NCBI GenBank assembly: GCA_964643075.1
Contig: CAZXQO010000004.1
Coordinates: 1-64,000 of the forward strand
DNA from: Desulfocucumis sp964643075
Lineage (GTDB): Bacteria; Bacillota; Desulfotomaculia; Desulfotomaculales; Desulfocucumaceae
Direction: 5' to 3'
DNA: 64,000 nt
Position 1 is the first letter of the stretch. Each line of letters starts with the position of its first letter. The translations under genes and the position numbers were made by a program. The notes below the pieces were generated by a model that saw only the letters and a program-made list of their open reading frames with translations, searched no databases and was not told where the DNA came from. Positions 49,487 through 58,837 of this stretch are shown piece by piece.

Positions 49487-51304
49487 ATGCAAGAACTTAA
49501 TTTAAGGAACATTGCCATTATCGCCCACGTTGATCACGGAAAAACGACCCTGGTGGACGCAATGCTGAAACAAAGCGGCATTTACAGGGAAAATGAGCAG
49601 GTAACGGAGAGGGTTATGGATTCCAACGACCTGGAAAGGGAGCGGGGCATAACCATTCTGGCCAAGAATACCTCAGTGCGCTACGGGGCGATCAAAATAA
49701 ATATTGTGGATACTCCGGGGCATTCTGATTTCGGCGGTGAAGTCGAGCGGGTTTTGAAAATGGTGGACGGGGTGTTGCTGCTGGTGGATGCCTTTGAGGG
49801 CCCCATGCCCCAGACCCGTTTTGTGTTGCGCAAGGCCATGGAATTAGGACTACGGCCGGTGGTGGTGGTCAATAAGATTGACCGTATTGAAGCCAGGCCG
49901 GCAGAAGTGGTGGATGAAATCCTGGAACTGTTCATTGAGTTGGAGGCACCCGATGAGCTGATTGATTTTCCGGTGATTTACGCCTCAGCCCGGACAGGTG
50001 TATCAACAACAGACCTTGACGTCCCCGGACAGGATCTAAGGCCTCTTTTTGATGCCATCGTGAACCATGTGCCAGCACCTGATGGGGAGCCGGACGGTCC
50101 CCTGCAGCTGTTGGTGAACAATACCACCTATGATCAGTACCAGGGCCGGATGGTGGTGGGCCGGGTTTGCCGGGGCACCATAAAAGCCGGCCAGAACGTG
50201 GTTCTGATCAGGCATGACGGGGCTGTTGCAAATGCAAAGGTGGGGCGCCTTTATGTTTTCGAGGGTCTGGAGAGGGTTGAGGCCGAATTGGCCGGATGCG
50301 GAGAAATAGTTACATTTTCCGGGCTGGAGAATGTAAATATAGGTGAAACAGTGGCCTGTCCAGTTAATCCTGAACAACTTACACCAATCACCGTTGATGA
50401 ACCGACGCTGAAAATGACTTTTATGGTCAATGACAGCCCCTTCGCCGGCAGGGAGGGCAAACACATAACCTCCAGGGAATTGCGGGCCAGGCTGTTTAAG
50501 GAAATAGAAAAAAACGTAAGTCTCAGGGTAACCGAGGAAAACCCCGATGCATTTCAGGTGAGCGGCAGGGGGGAATTGCACCTTTCCATATTAATTGAAA
50601 CCATGCGCCGGGAAGGCTATGAACTGCAGGTATCAAAGCCAGAGGTTATATATAAGGCCGAGAATGGGATCAAGCTTGAACCCATGGAACTGCTGATGGT
50701 GGATATACCTGAGGATTTTATGGGGCCAGTGATGGAAATATTGGGATCACGCAAGGGGGAACTGATTAACATGTCGCCCATGGGAGGCGGACAGCTAAGA
50801 ATGGAATTCAACGTGCCGGCCCGGGGGCTGATTGGCTTTCGTTCGCATCTGCTTACCGAAACCAGGGGCCATGCTGTAATCAATCACGTTTTTGCCGGTT
50901 ACGAACCCTTTAAGGGGGATATCCAGCGACGCAACCGCGGGGTATTGATTGCTTTTGAGGCAGGCGAGGCAAACCTGTACGGCATGCATTCGGTGCAGGA
51001 ACGTGGGGTTTTGTTTATAACGCCGGGAACAAAAGTGTACGAAGGTATGGTGGTGGGGGAAAACTGCCGGGAGCAGGATTTGGAGGTCAATGTGTGCAAG
51101 AAAAAACATTTGACCAATATGCGCTCCAGTACCGCCGAGGCGGCCATGCGCCTGGAAGAGCCAAGGGTAATGAGCCTGGAGGAATTCCTGGAATACCTTG
51201 GGGATGATGAACTCCTGGAGGTCACTCCGAAGGATCTGCGCATGCGTAAGAAAATACTTGATAAAAACCAGAGGCAAAGGTCACAAAAAACCAAGCTTGC
51301 CTGA
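49487..51304 (+). CDS. typA: Ribosome-associated GTPase TypA/BipA
   Basis: 605 residues, full length. The G1 motif is AHVDHGKTTL, switch I is ERERGITI, G3 is DTPGHSDFGGEV, and NKID is in VVNKIDR. The C-terminal half has the EF-G-like domains and the BipA-specific end. It is a translational GTPase that helps 50S assembly under stress. It is a single-gene unit with its own promoter and terminator. Confidence 0.97.
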   Translation: MQELNLRNIAIIAHVDHGKTTLVDAMLKQSGIYRENEQVTERVMDSNDLERERGITILAKNTSVRYGAIKINIVDTPGHSDFGGEVERVLKMVDGVLLLVDAFEGPMPQTRFVLRKAMELGLRPVVVVNKIDRIEARPAEVVDEILELFIELEAPDELIDFPVIYASARTGVSTTDLDVPGQDLRPLFDAIVNHVPAPDGEPDGPLQLLVNNTTYDQYQGRMVVGRVCRGTIKAGQNVVLIRHDGAVANAKVGRLYVFEGLERVEAELAGCGEIVTFSGLENVNIGETVACPVNPEQLTPITVDEPTLKMTFMVNDSPFAGREGKHITSRELRARLFKEIEKNVSLRVTEENPDAFQVSGRGELHLSILIETMRREGYELQVSKPEVIYKAENGIKLEPMELLMVDIPEDFMGPVMEILGSRKGELINMSPMGGGQLRMEFNVPARGLIGFRSHLLTETRGHAVINHVFAGYEPFKGDIQRRNRGVLIAFEAGEANLYGMHSVQERGVLFITPGTKVYEGMVVGENCREQDLEVNVCKKKHLTNMRSSTAEAAMRLEEPRVMSLEEFLEYLGDDELLEVTPKDLRMRKKILDKNQRQRSQKTKLA

Positions 51305-51315
51305 TGTGTCAACAC

Positions 51316-51340
51316 AGCCCCTCTAAAAAGGGGCTTTTTT
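51316..51340 (+). terminator. typA terminator
   Basis: AGCCCC (51316-51321) pairs with GGGGCT (51330-51335) across an 8-base loop, followed by a T-run. Confidence 0.85.
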
Positions 51341-51448
51341 ACTACAGAGAGATGCCTTACGAAGAAGCTCGCAAGGCAAAAATGAAATTATTAAGATATT
51401 GAACATAGGCTCTTAGTTAACGAAAATATATTGTTTTTACTTCTAATT

Positions 51449-51817
51449 CTACCTGATGGGGTGTCCTGTGTTACGGGATAATTGATATAGGATGTATTGG
51501 TTAAGGCTAACCTTTTCTTCTTTGGCCTTTTCGGACAGGGTGCGGTGAAGGGATTTGGGTATACGGATGTTAAGTTTACCGGAATAATCGTCTATACCTT
51601 TTGAAGGTTCAGGGATTGTATCCCCATCTTGCAAGGCTACATCAATCCAGGCTCTCTTTGCGTCTTCGAGCATTTGTAAGGCATCTTCCAGAGTTTCCCC
51701 TTGGGAAAGGCAGCCTGGCAGTTCAGGTATTTCAACCGCATACCCTCCTTCAGGTGAGGGGTATATATTAATTCTATATGGAAGCGAGATGTAGTATTCG
51801 AAATTTTTATTTTGCAT
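51449..51817 (-). CDS. hicB: HicB-like antitoxin
   Basis: 122 residues. The N-terminal HicB RNase-H-like fold (YPSPEGGYAVEIPELPGCLSQGETLEDALQ) is followed by a ribbon-helix-helix domain (LNIRIPKSLHRTLSEKAKEE). HicB neutralises HicA and represses the operon. The ATG at 51817 is 8 bases after AAAGGAG; a GTG at 51826 overlapping the upstream stop is less well placed. Confidence 0.85.
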   Translation of the reverse strand: MQNKNFEYYISLPYRINIYPSPEGGYAVEIPELPGCLSQGETLEDALQMLEDAKRAWIDVALQDGDTIPEPSKGIDDYSGKLNIRIPKSLHRTLSEKAKEEKVSLNQYILYQLSRNTGHPIR

Positions 51818-51822
51818 TTGGC

Positions 51823-52023
51823 TCACTCCTTTGCTTCTGATTCGTTGGTTAAATGTTTTTCCAGCAGCTTTATTGCTTGGATTGCATATGTTTCAAGAAT
51901 ATGCGGCTGACGGTAAGGGATGGATATTTTTAGTTCTCCCTTTATGTAAACATAGTGGCTGGTTCCTTTACTTGATTGTCGTCTGATGAATCCTGCCCTG
52001 GTTAATATTTTATCCAGTCCAAT
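51823..52023 (-). CDS. hicA: HicA-like mRNA interferase, non-standard start
   Basis: 66 residues: KILTRAGFIRRQSSKGTSHYVY followed by ISIPYRQPHIL, the HicA double-stranded RNA-binding fold with the expected central His (TSHY). It precedes hicB by a short gap. The frame is closed by a stop 27 bases upstream and holds no ATG, GTG or TTG before the domain, only an ATT at 52023 (behind AAGGGGTGAGG) and a CTG at 52017. It may start at a rare codon, or its N-terminus is lost. Confidence 0.6.
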   Translation of the reverse strand: MGLDKILTRAGFIRRQSSKGTSHYVYIKGELKISIPYRQPHILETYAIQAIKLLEKHLTNESEAKE

Positions 52024-52215
52024 GCCCTCACCCCTTGTGTTATGGTACTATATATGAGGGCATACGTCAAGGTGGGTGAGCATGCCGTATGGTTTTATAA
52101 TGAGTGTATTTATCGGGTATTGGAATAAAATTTTATATATTCTTGGAATTAACATTCCATAAAGGGTTAACTTTAGCAGTAGAATAGTTTGTGAATCAGT
52201 TTTAGGGGGCAGCTA

Positions 52216-52665
52216 ATGAAAATAATTGTTGACGCTGATGCCGTACCCAGAAAGGTACTGGAAATCTGTTGCCAGGCTGCGGCGGAATATAAAATTGCCG
52301 TATGGACCGTGGCGAGCTTTAACCATAATATTGTGTCCGATAACCACGTCATTGTTGGAAACAGCTCTCAGGAGGCAGACCTGCGGGTTATGAACATGAC
52401 TGCTGCCGGTGATGTGGTGGTAACCCAGGACTATGGCCTGGCCGCCATGGTGCTGGGTAAAGGCGCAGCCGTACTTTCCCCTCACGGCAAGGTATTCCGG
52501 GAGGGGACCATCAATTTTCTGCTGGAGGAGAGGGATATGAAGGCCAGATTTCGCCGGGGCGGCGGAAGAACCAGGGGGCCCCGCAAGAGGACTCCGGAAG
52601 ATGACGAAAGGTTTCAAAAGGCTCTTAACGGCATATTATTGGAATTGGCAAAACAATGTGATTAA
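52216..52665 (+). CDS. YaiI/YqxD (DUF188) family protein
   Basis: 149 residues: IIVDADAVPRKVLEICC, then DLRVMNMTAAGDVVVTQDYGLAAMVLGKGA, and a basic RRGGGRTRGPRKR tail. This PIN-like family (UPF0178) is conserved but uncharacterised. TAGGGGGC precedes the ATG. Confidence 0.88.
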   Translation: MKIIVDADAVPRKVLEICCQAAAEYKIAVWTVASFNHNIVSDNHVIVGNSSQEADLRVMNMTAAGDVVVTQDYGLAAMVLGKGAAVLSPHGKVFREGTINFLLEERDMKARFRRGGGRTRGPRKRTPEDDERFQKALNGILLELAKQCD

Positions 52666-52819
52666 TCATCTCAACACCGGTGTTATAATTAGTATTTCAG
52701 CTTTCCTGGTTATTTAATCAGGCAGGATAGTATCATGGAGCATGAGCCATAAGTCCCATGCTCCGGGCAAAAGATAGGAAAGCAGTCACTAATAGCAATA
52801 ACGGTATGTACTCATACTT

Positions 52820-52903
52820 TTAATGGGGAACTTGATAATGGTAAATAAGGGCGGCTATGGATAGAAGTATGAAAGCTATTGTTAATCTAACCCACTCTGG
52901 CAT
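52820..52903 (-). CDS. Candidate 27-aa membrane peptide
   Basis: A short frame encodes one hydrophobic helix (WVRLTIAFILLSIAALIY) and is preceded by TTTTGGAGGG with 6-base spacing. It is the only coding candidate in the 544-base gap 52666-53209. That gap also holds an 8-bp hairpin (GGAGCATG/CATGCTCC, about 52738-52763) and AT-rich DNA. No family is recognised. Confidence 0.45.
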   Translation of the reverse strand: MPEWVRLTIAFILLSIAALIYHYQVPH

Positions 52904-53146
52904 AAAGACCCTCCAAAATAGTTTTTATTATTTTATCATTTTATGATGTTATTGATAATATTTTATGGAATTTTTATATAACTTTCGACTAATTGTACCT
53001 GCACCTAACGGCAATTGAGTTGAAAATAGCTTAACAATTGACTGAAAAAGACATATATTTACAAAGTGCAAGTCTTAATTAAATTTAATTGTCGAGATAT
53101 AAAATGTAAAATTTAAGAGAAAAAATGGCTTTTGGCAATAAATGTC

Positions 53147-53175
53147 TTGCAGGACTTGATCTAACATGGTAAAAT
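53147..53175 (+). promoter_or_regulatory. Candidate promoter of the HD-GYP gene
   Basis: TTGCAG (53147-53152), 17 bases and TAAAAT (53170-53175) lie 35 bases before the start. Confidence 0.5.
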
Positions 53176-53209
53176 TGGTAAAATATTTAAAATAAGGTGT
53201 GCAGGCGAC

Positions 53210-54454
53210 TTGGATTGGAAAGCTAAACAGGCTATATACCTTATTATAGTTTGCTCAATAGGATTATCCCTTACTTTTCTTTCTTTTACCAGGATAGAAA
53301 AAGGTGAAATATTAGCAATAATTATCTGGACTATTATAGCTATTCCCTTTGAAAATAAACCCATTAAAGTAATTCCGGAACTGCATTTTACATTGTCTTT
53401 CGCATTTCACCTGACAATTTTGGTTATACATGGATACTGGGTTGCCGTTGTGGTGGCGGCCTTGGTAAATGCAATTACAGATTTTTACAACAAAAAGGGA
53501 ATTGCCAAATTATTATTTAATGTAAGTCAGTTTTCCATTATCCTATACTTGGCCGGTATAGTTTTTTACGCTTTAAAAGATTCACCTGGCATCTTTGCTC
53601 TACCGGAGGATTTACCGGCCTTTATGGGCGCAACTGTGGTATACATTATAGTAAATTTATGCCTGGTTTCTTTTATAGTTTCATTAAGCCTGAAAAAAAG
53701 GTTTTTTTATGTTCTGAAACGCGATCTGGGTATGGTTCTTTTATATTATACAGCAGTGGCTCCCATGAGCATGCTTATGGTTCTGTTATATACAGAACGA
53801 CCTTTAACCATGGTATTAATAATACCTCCCTTGGCACTGGCCCATGCCGGATTTAGAAATTATAATTCGTTACAAATTGAAACAAAAAAGACATTGGAAA
53901 TACTGGCAGATATTGTGGATCGGAGGGACCGCTATACCGCCGAGCATTCCAAAAGAGTGGAGGCATACGCCAGATCCATCGCCGATGCAATGGATCTGAT
54001 TGATGTAGAAAAGGACACCATAGCATCAGCAGCCAGGGTTCACGACTTGGGCAAGATTGCCATCAGCGACAGCGTTTTACTTAAAAAAGGGACCCTGACT
54101 TCGGAGGAAATGAGCATAATGAAATCCCACCCGGAGGTTGCCCGCGACATACTGAACTCCATGCGTATGTATAAATCCGGCGCGGCAATTGTGCAGGCCC
54201 ACCACGAGAGATATGACGGTATGGGGTATGCCAGGGGTCTCAAAGGCAAAAAAATACCCCTGGGGGCCAGGATACTGGCGGTAGCCGACGCTTTCGACGC
54301 TATGACCACGGACAGGCCGTACCGGAAGGCGCTGACGGTGGAGGAAGCTAGGCAAGAATTGGAACGCAACACCGGCAGCCAGTTTGACCCGGTGGTGGTT
54401 CAGGTTTTTATAATGGTGCTGGAAAAAAATGATTACCAACTGGGGGTTGGTTAA
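53210..54454 (+). CDS. Membrane HD-GYP domain protein (c-di-GMP phosphodiesterase type)
   Basis: 414 residues. Residues 1-215 form about seven to eight transmembrane helices, a MASE-like sensor. Residues 220-414 are an HD-GYP domain: AEHSKRVEAYA, ARVHDLGKIAI, HPEVARDIL, HHERYDGMGYARGL and DAFDAMTTDRPYR. HD-GYP enzymes hydrolyse cyclic di-GMP; here the GYP triplet reads GYA, as in some active homologues. The TTG start follows AAGGTG. It is followed immediately by a DUF5317 gene. Confidence 0.85.
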   Translation: MDWKAKQAIYLIIVCSIGLSLTFLSFTRIEKGEILAIIIWTIIAIPFENKPIKVIPELHFTLSFAFHLTILVIHGYWVAVVVAALVNAITDFYNKKGIAKLLFNVSQFSIILYLAGIVFYALKDSPGIFALPEDLPAFMGATVVYIIVNLCLVSFIVSLSLKKRFFYVLKRDLGMVLLYYTAVAPMSMLMVLLYTERPLTMVLIIPPLALAHAGFRNYNSLQIETKKTLEILADIVDRRDRYTAEHSKRVEAYARSIADAMDLIDVEKDTIASAARVHDLGKIAISDSVLLKKGTLTSEEMSIMKSHPEVARDILNSMRMYKSGAAIVQAHHERYDGMGYARGLKGKKIPLGARILAVADAFDAMTTDRPYRKALTVEEARQELERNTGSQFDPVVVQVFIMVLEKNDYQLGVG

Positions 54455-55024
54455 GTGTTTCTCTGTACTTCAGTTGTCCTGGCAGTTCTGGTGGGACTGC
54501 TGAGAGGAGGAAAGTGGGGAAATTTAACGTTATATAAATTTAATGGTTCCTGGCTGGTGCTTGCAGCCATACTAGTACAGGTGTCTATTTTTAACCCCTG
54601 GTGGGAGAAATATGTTAATGATGGCATGATAACCAATTTAATATATTGCCTTTCAATTATTCTGTTAATTATCTTTATATTGCGAAATTTCAATCTAACG
54701 GGCATGAGGTTGCTGGGTGCGGGAATTGTCTCGAATGGCGTTGTAATAATTGCTAATGGGGGGTATATGCCCTCCAGCTTAAATTCATTAAAACACATAT
54801 TGTCCGCAGAAAGAATTGCCCGGATAGAAAACGGCTCAGCCTTATATAACATCATATTGATTACGGACAACACCAAATTTAAATTTTTGTGCGATATTTT
54901 TTATGTGCCTGGTATTAATGTATACAGTGTCGGCGATGTTTTAGTTGCTCTGGGAGCTTTCGTGGTCATTCAGCAAATAATGCTGCGAAATAAAGAACTT
55001 ATAATATGCAATGAAAGGGGGTAA
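54455..55024 (+). CDS. DUF5317 membrane protein
   Basis: 189 residues with four to five transmembrane segments and the DUF5317 core (NGVVIIANGGYMPSS). Function is unknown. The GTG start is directly after the HD-GYP stop, so the two proteins may act together. Confidence 0.75.
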   Translation: MFLCTSVVLAVLVGLLRGGKWGNLTLYKFNGSWLVLAAILVQVSIFNPWWEKYVNDGMITNLIYCLSIILLIIFILRNFNLTGMRLLGAGIVSNGVVIIANGGYMPSSLNSLKHILSAERIARIENGSALYNIILITDNTKFKFLCDIFYVPGINVYSVGDVLVALGAFVVIQQIMLRNKELIICNERG

Positions 55025-55028
55025 CCTT

Positions 55029-55118
55029 ATGTCGCGCTGGATAAGCAAGATTCCTTATTCTATTCTGCTTGTATCGCTGGCGGTGCTGGCCGGCGGTGCC
55101 GGTGGAAGATGGGGTTAA
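55029..55118 (+). CDS. Candidate 29-aa small membrane peptide
   Basis: A short frame with one hydrophobic helix (YSILLVSLAVLAGGAGG), led by AAAGGGGGT with 7-base spacing. It starts 4 bases after the DUF5317 stop and is followed by a terminator, which supports a real third gene in this operon. Confidence 0.5.
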   Translation: MSRWISKIPYSILLVSLAVLAGGAGGRWG

Positions 55119-55159
55119 GAAACTCAAACATGAATATTTAGCGTATATTTTATAAGTTT

Positions 55160-55198
55160 AACGAGGTTCATATATATCGTGAACCTCGTTTTTTTTTA
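55160..55198 (+). terminator. Terminator after the HD-GYP/DUF5317 operon
   Basis: AACGAGGTTCA (55160-55170) pairs with TGAACCTCGTT (55180-55190), followed by a run of eight T. Confidence 0.92.
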
Positions 55199-55280
55199 GA
55201 GAATTTTTTATAATTCTAAAAGGAAGAAAGCAGGAAAAGTTGTATTTATAGTTTATTAATAAAAAAGGGAGGTTGTGTCT

Positions 55281-56885
55281 TTGAAAAGAATTCTATTGGC
55301 TTTAATGGTACTGGCGGCTTTTGTCCTGGCCGGCTGCGGTGGTGACAAGATCAAGAACACGGCGGGCAAAGCTAATGTCCCCCAGTTGATTCGCTATAAC
55401 GTTGGTACAGAACCAAAAACTCTGGACCCGGCCAAATCCACCGGAACGCCTGAAGCAACCATTGAGTTGCAGATGTTGGACGGCCTGACCCGTTACGACG
55501 CCAACCAGGAAATTAAACCCGCCATCGCTGAAAGCTGGGATATTTCAAAAGACTGCCTTACATATACCTTTAAGTTGCGGGATGCCAGGTGGAGCAATGG
55601 CGATCCCGTCACCGCCCACGATTTCGTATACAGCTGGCTGAGGGCCATGGCCAAGGAAACCGCCTCCGAGTATGCCTACCAGTTCTTCTACATAAAAGGC
55701 GCAGAGGATTACAACAGCGGCAAGGGCAAGAAGGAAGACGTGGCCATAAAAGCCCTGGACGACAAAACATTACAGGTGGTCTTGAGCGCCCCGACGCCTC
55801 AGTTCCTGGGATTAACCGCCTTCCAGACATATTTCCCGGTTAACAAGAAGGTGGTTGAGGGCAACTCCAACTGGTTCACCGACCCAAAGACATGTGTCTG
55901 CAATGGACCCTTTAAAATGGTAAGCTGGGAACATAACCAAAAAATCGTTTTGGAAAAGAACCCTAACTACTGGGATGCCAAGAGCGTGAAGCTGAAGAAA
56001 CTGGAAATATATCTTATTGAAAATCTTGATACTTCCTTTAACATGTTTAAAAACGGCCAGCTTGATCAGATGAATGAGGTTTCCGCCCAGGAACTCACCG
56101 CTCTGAAGGACAGCAGGGAACTGAAAATAATGCCCGATGCTTCGGTTTACTTCTATCGCTTTAACATCACTCGCAAACCCTTCAACGACGTTAAAGTGAG
56201 AAAAGCACTGGCCATGGCCATCGACCGCAAAGCCCTGGTGGAGAGCGTGATGAAAGGCGGCCAGAAACAGGCTTACGCCTTCGTGCCCTTTGGCTTCAGA
56301 GATGCCGACGGTAAAGATTTCCGGGAAAATGCCGGCGATTATTTTAAGGAAGACCTGGTGGAAGCCAAAAAATTGCTGGCCGAGGCCGGATTCTCCGACG
56401 GCAAGGGTTTCCCCAGGGCTACCATCATGTTTAACACAGAAGGTAACCACCAGAAAGTGGCCGAGGCCATTCAGCAGATGTGGAAGAAAAATCTGGGTAT
56501 CGAAGTGACCATCCAGAATGTTGAATGGCAGGTTTATCAGGATCGGGAAACCAAGTTGGATTATGATATCGAACGGGCCGGCTGGAGCCCGGACTATCTT
56601 GATCCCATGACCTTCATCGACATGTTTGTCACCAACGGCGGCAACAACCAGACCGGCTGGAGCAACAGGGAGTATGACCGTCTGGTAAGTGAGGGCAAAT
56701 CCACGGGAGACCAGAAGGTAAGGATGGAGTCAATGCACAGGGCGGAAAAAATACTCATGGACGAAATGCCCATAACACCGCTGTTCTTCTATACCCACCC
56801 GATTATGATCAAGGAAAACCTGAAAAACGTAATTGTTCCTCCCTTTGCTGCCGATGCAGATTTTAAATGGGCTTACGTGGAGTAA
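55281..56885 (+). CDS. oppA: Oligopeptide ABC transporter substrate-binding lipoprotein
   Basis: 534 residues. The signal peptide ends in VLAGC (lipobox). SBP_bac_5 fold: GTEPKTLDPAKSTGTPEAT, ESWDISKDCLTYTFKLRDARWSNGDPVTAHDFVYSW. It captures peptides outside the membrane. The TTG at 55281 is 8 bases after GGGAGG; a GTG at 55275 is too close to it. It is the first gene of oppABCDF. Confidence 0.92.
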   Translation: MKRILLALMVLAAFVLAGCGGDKIKNTAGKANVPQLIRYNVGTEPKTLDPAKSTGTPEATIELQMLDGLTRYDANQEIKPAIAESWDISKDCLTYTFKLRDARWSNGDPVTAHDFVYSWLRAMAKETASEYAYQFFYIKGAEDYNSGKGKKEDVAIKALDDKTLQVVLSAPTPQFLGLTAFQTYFPVNKKVVEGNSNWFTDPKTCVCNGPFKMVSWEHNQKIVLEKNPNYWDAKSVKLKKLEIYLIENLDTSFNMFKNGQLDQMNEVSAQELTALKDSRELKIMPDASVYFYRFNITRKPFNDVKVRKALAMAIDRKALVESVMKGGQKQAYAFVPFGFRDADGKDFRENAGDYFKEDLVEAKKLLAEAGFSDGKGFPRATIMFNTEGNHQKVAEAIQQMWKKNLGIEVTIQNVEWQVYQDRETKLDYDIERAGWSPDYLDPMTFIDMFVTNGGNNQTGWSNREYDRLVSEGKSTGDQKVRMESMHRAEKILMDEMPITPLFFYTHPIMIKENLKNVIVPPFAADADFKWAYVE

Positions 56886-56894
56886 CAATTCCCG

Positions 56895-56926
56895 GGAGGT
56901 ATATGGGTATAAGCCCATATACCTCC
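56895..56926 (+). terminator. oppA-oppB intergenic hairpin
   Basis: GGAGGTATATGGG (56895-56907) pairs with 56914-56926, followed only by TTTG. It is probably a partial terminator or mRNA stabiliser that keeps the binding protein in excess over the permease. Confidence 0.65.
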
Positions 56927-56968
56927 TTTGATTAATAAATCTTATTGGTAAATAATGGGGTGTTGCAG

Positions 56969-57901
56969 TTGGCGCAGTACCTGCTTAGAAGGATAGTTAC
57001 CATCATACTGGCTTTATGGTTAATCGTTACCCTCACCTTTATGATCATGCATTCTGTTCCGGGCGGGCCTTTTGCCTCCGAGAAAAAGCTTCCGGACGTT
57101 ATTAAGCACAACCTGGAAGAGCGTTACCATCTCAATGACACGCTGAGCAAACAATATATTAATTATTTAAATAATCTGATTCATTTCGACCTTGGCCCCT
57201 CCTTTAGATACGAGTACAGAACGGTTAACGACATCATCAAAACGGGCTTTCCCGTTTCCGCCACCCTGGGCACGCTGGCCATCGCCTTTGCGCTTGTTGT
57301 GGGCCTGCTGGCAGGTATCATTTCTGCCCTGCGGCAAAACCGCTGGCAGGATTACCTGGCCATGGTCCTGGCGACCCTGAGTTTCTCCGTACCCATCTTC
57401 ATACTGTCAGGATTGCTGATGTATTTTTTTGCCTATAAACTTCAGATATTACCGTCAGCCATGTGGGGAACATGGCAGCAGGCCATTCTTCCCACCCTGG
57501 CCCTTGCCGCCCTACCTACCGCATTTATAGCGAGGCTGATGCGCTCCAGTATGCTGGAAGTATTGCAGCAGGACTATATCAAAACCGCCAGGGCCAAAGG
57601 ATTATCCGAAAGGGTTATTGTACTGCGGCATGGTGTTCGCAACGCGGTACTGCCGATGGTAAGCTACCTCGGGTTCCTGGTGACCGATGTGCTTATGGGC
57701 AGCTTCGTGGTGGAGTCCATTTTTGCCATTCCGGGTCTTGGCATGTGGTATGTAACCAGCATATTGAACAGGGATTATACCGTTATACTTGGTGTTACCG
57801 TTTTTTACAGCGCTTTTTTGATGCTGACGAATTTTCTTGTGGACCTGGCCTATGTGGCCATCGATCCCCGCATTAAATTAGTAGACCGCAAGGATGTGTA
57901 G
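56969..57901 (+). CDS. oppB: Oligopeptide ABC transporter permease OppB
   Basis: 310 residues with six transmembrane helices. N-terminal motif LAQYLLRRIVTIILAL; EAA loop DYIKTARAKGLSERVIVLRHGVRNA. The TTG at 56969 has GGGG 8 bases upstream. A TTG at 56945 in the same frame would add eight residues but has no ribosome site. Confidence 0.9.
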   Translation: MAQYLLRRIVTIILALWLIVTLTFMIMHSVPGGPFASEKKLPDVIKHNLEERYHLNDTLSKQYINYLNNLIHFDLGPSFRYEYRTVNDIIKTGFPVSATLGTLAIAFALVVGLLAGIISALRQNRWQDYLAMVLATLSFSVPIFILSGLLMYFFAYKLQILPSAMWGTWQQAILPTLALAALPTAFIARLMRSSMLEVLQQDYIKTARAKGLSERVIVLRHGVRNAVLPMVSYLGFLVTDVLMGSFVVESIFAIPGLGMWYVTSILNRDYTVILGVTVFYSAFLMLTNFLVDLAYVAIDPRIKLVDRKDV

Positions 57902-57905
57902 CCGT

Positions 57906-58826
57906 ATGAGTATGGAAATCAGCCCGCAAATGTTTAAACGGCTGGAGCACGACGAACAGCCGGCAGAGGAAATATTATGCCCGTCCCTAGGCTACTGGCA
58001 GGATGTCTGGTTGCGTTTAAAACAAAATAAATTGGCTATGACCGGAATTATTATATTCGGACTGATGGTGTTGATGGCTCTGCTGGGACCGCATCTGTCC
58101 GCCCATAGTTATGAAGAACAGGATTTGCTGATGGTGAACCAGCCTCCCGGTGGCAGCTACTGGTTTGGCACCGATGCCCTGGGCAGGGATCTGTTCACCA
58201 GGGTGTGCTACGGCGCCCGCATCTCCCTGACCATCGGGCTGCTGACCAGTGTCATCTGCATGGTCATTGGGGTGCTGTACGGGGGCATTTCCGGTTACCT
58301 GGGCGGCCGGGTGGACGAGATCATGATGCGCTTCGTTGAAGTGATTTACAGCATACCTTTTTTGCTTTATGTTATTTTGCTCATGGTGCTTCTGGAGCCG
58401 GGGCTGAAGTCCATTTTCATAGCCCTGGGCATAGTATACTGGCAAAACATGGCCAGGATAGTCCGGGGGCAGGTGCTGGCCCTGAAGGAGCAGGAGTACA
58501 TTTATGCCGCCCGCCTGCTGGGTGCGGGAACCTGGCGGATACTGCTGCGCCACCTGATCCCCAATACCATGGGCCCTATTATTGTCAGCATGACGCTGCT
58601 GGTGCCCGAGGCTATTTTTACCGAAGCTTTTTTAAGCTTCCTGGGTCTCGGGGTTTCCGCGCCTATGGCCAGCTGGGGCGTGCTGGCCAGTGACGGTATT
58701 CAGGGTTTGCGCAATTATCCCTGGCAGTTGTTTTTTCCGGCCCTGTTTATCAGTATTACCATGCTGGCTTTTAATTTTGTCGGAGACGGCCTGCGCGATG
58801 CGCTGGACCCCCGTCTGCGCCGTTAG
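57906..58826 (+). CDS. oppC: Oligopeptide ABC transporter permease OppC
   Basis: 306 residues. WFGTDALGRDLFTRVCYGARISL near the N-terminus and EAA loop EYIYAARLLGAGTWRILLRHLIPN. It forms the channel with OppB. An ATG at 57894, overlapping the oppB stop, is an alternative start. Confidence 0.9.
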   Translation: MSMEISPQMFKRLEHDEQPAEEILCPSLGYWQDVWLRLKQNKLAMTGIIIFGLMVLMALLGPHLSAHSYEEQDLLMVNQPPGGSYWFGTDALGRDLFTRVCYGARISLTIGLLTSVICMVIGVLYGGISGYLGGRVDEIMMRFVEVIYSIPFLLYVILLMVLLEPGLKSIFIALGIVYWQNMARIVRGQVLALKEQEYIYAARLLGAGTWRILLRHLIPNTMGPIIVSMTLLVPEAIFTEAFLSFLGLGVSAPMASWGVLASDGIQGLRNYPWQLFFPALFISITMLAFNFVGDGLRDALDPRLRR

Positions 58827-58837
58827 GGGGGCCGGTA

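Noticed and set aside
52700..52810. Possible c-di-GMP riboswitch upstream of the HD-GYP gene
   Set aside because: Only one clear stem (GGAGCATG/CATGCTCC) is present, and the conserved c-di-GMP-I or -II core sequences are missing. The distance to the gene (about 400 bases) is also too large.
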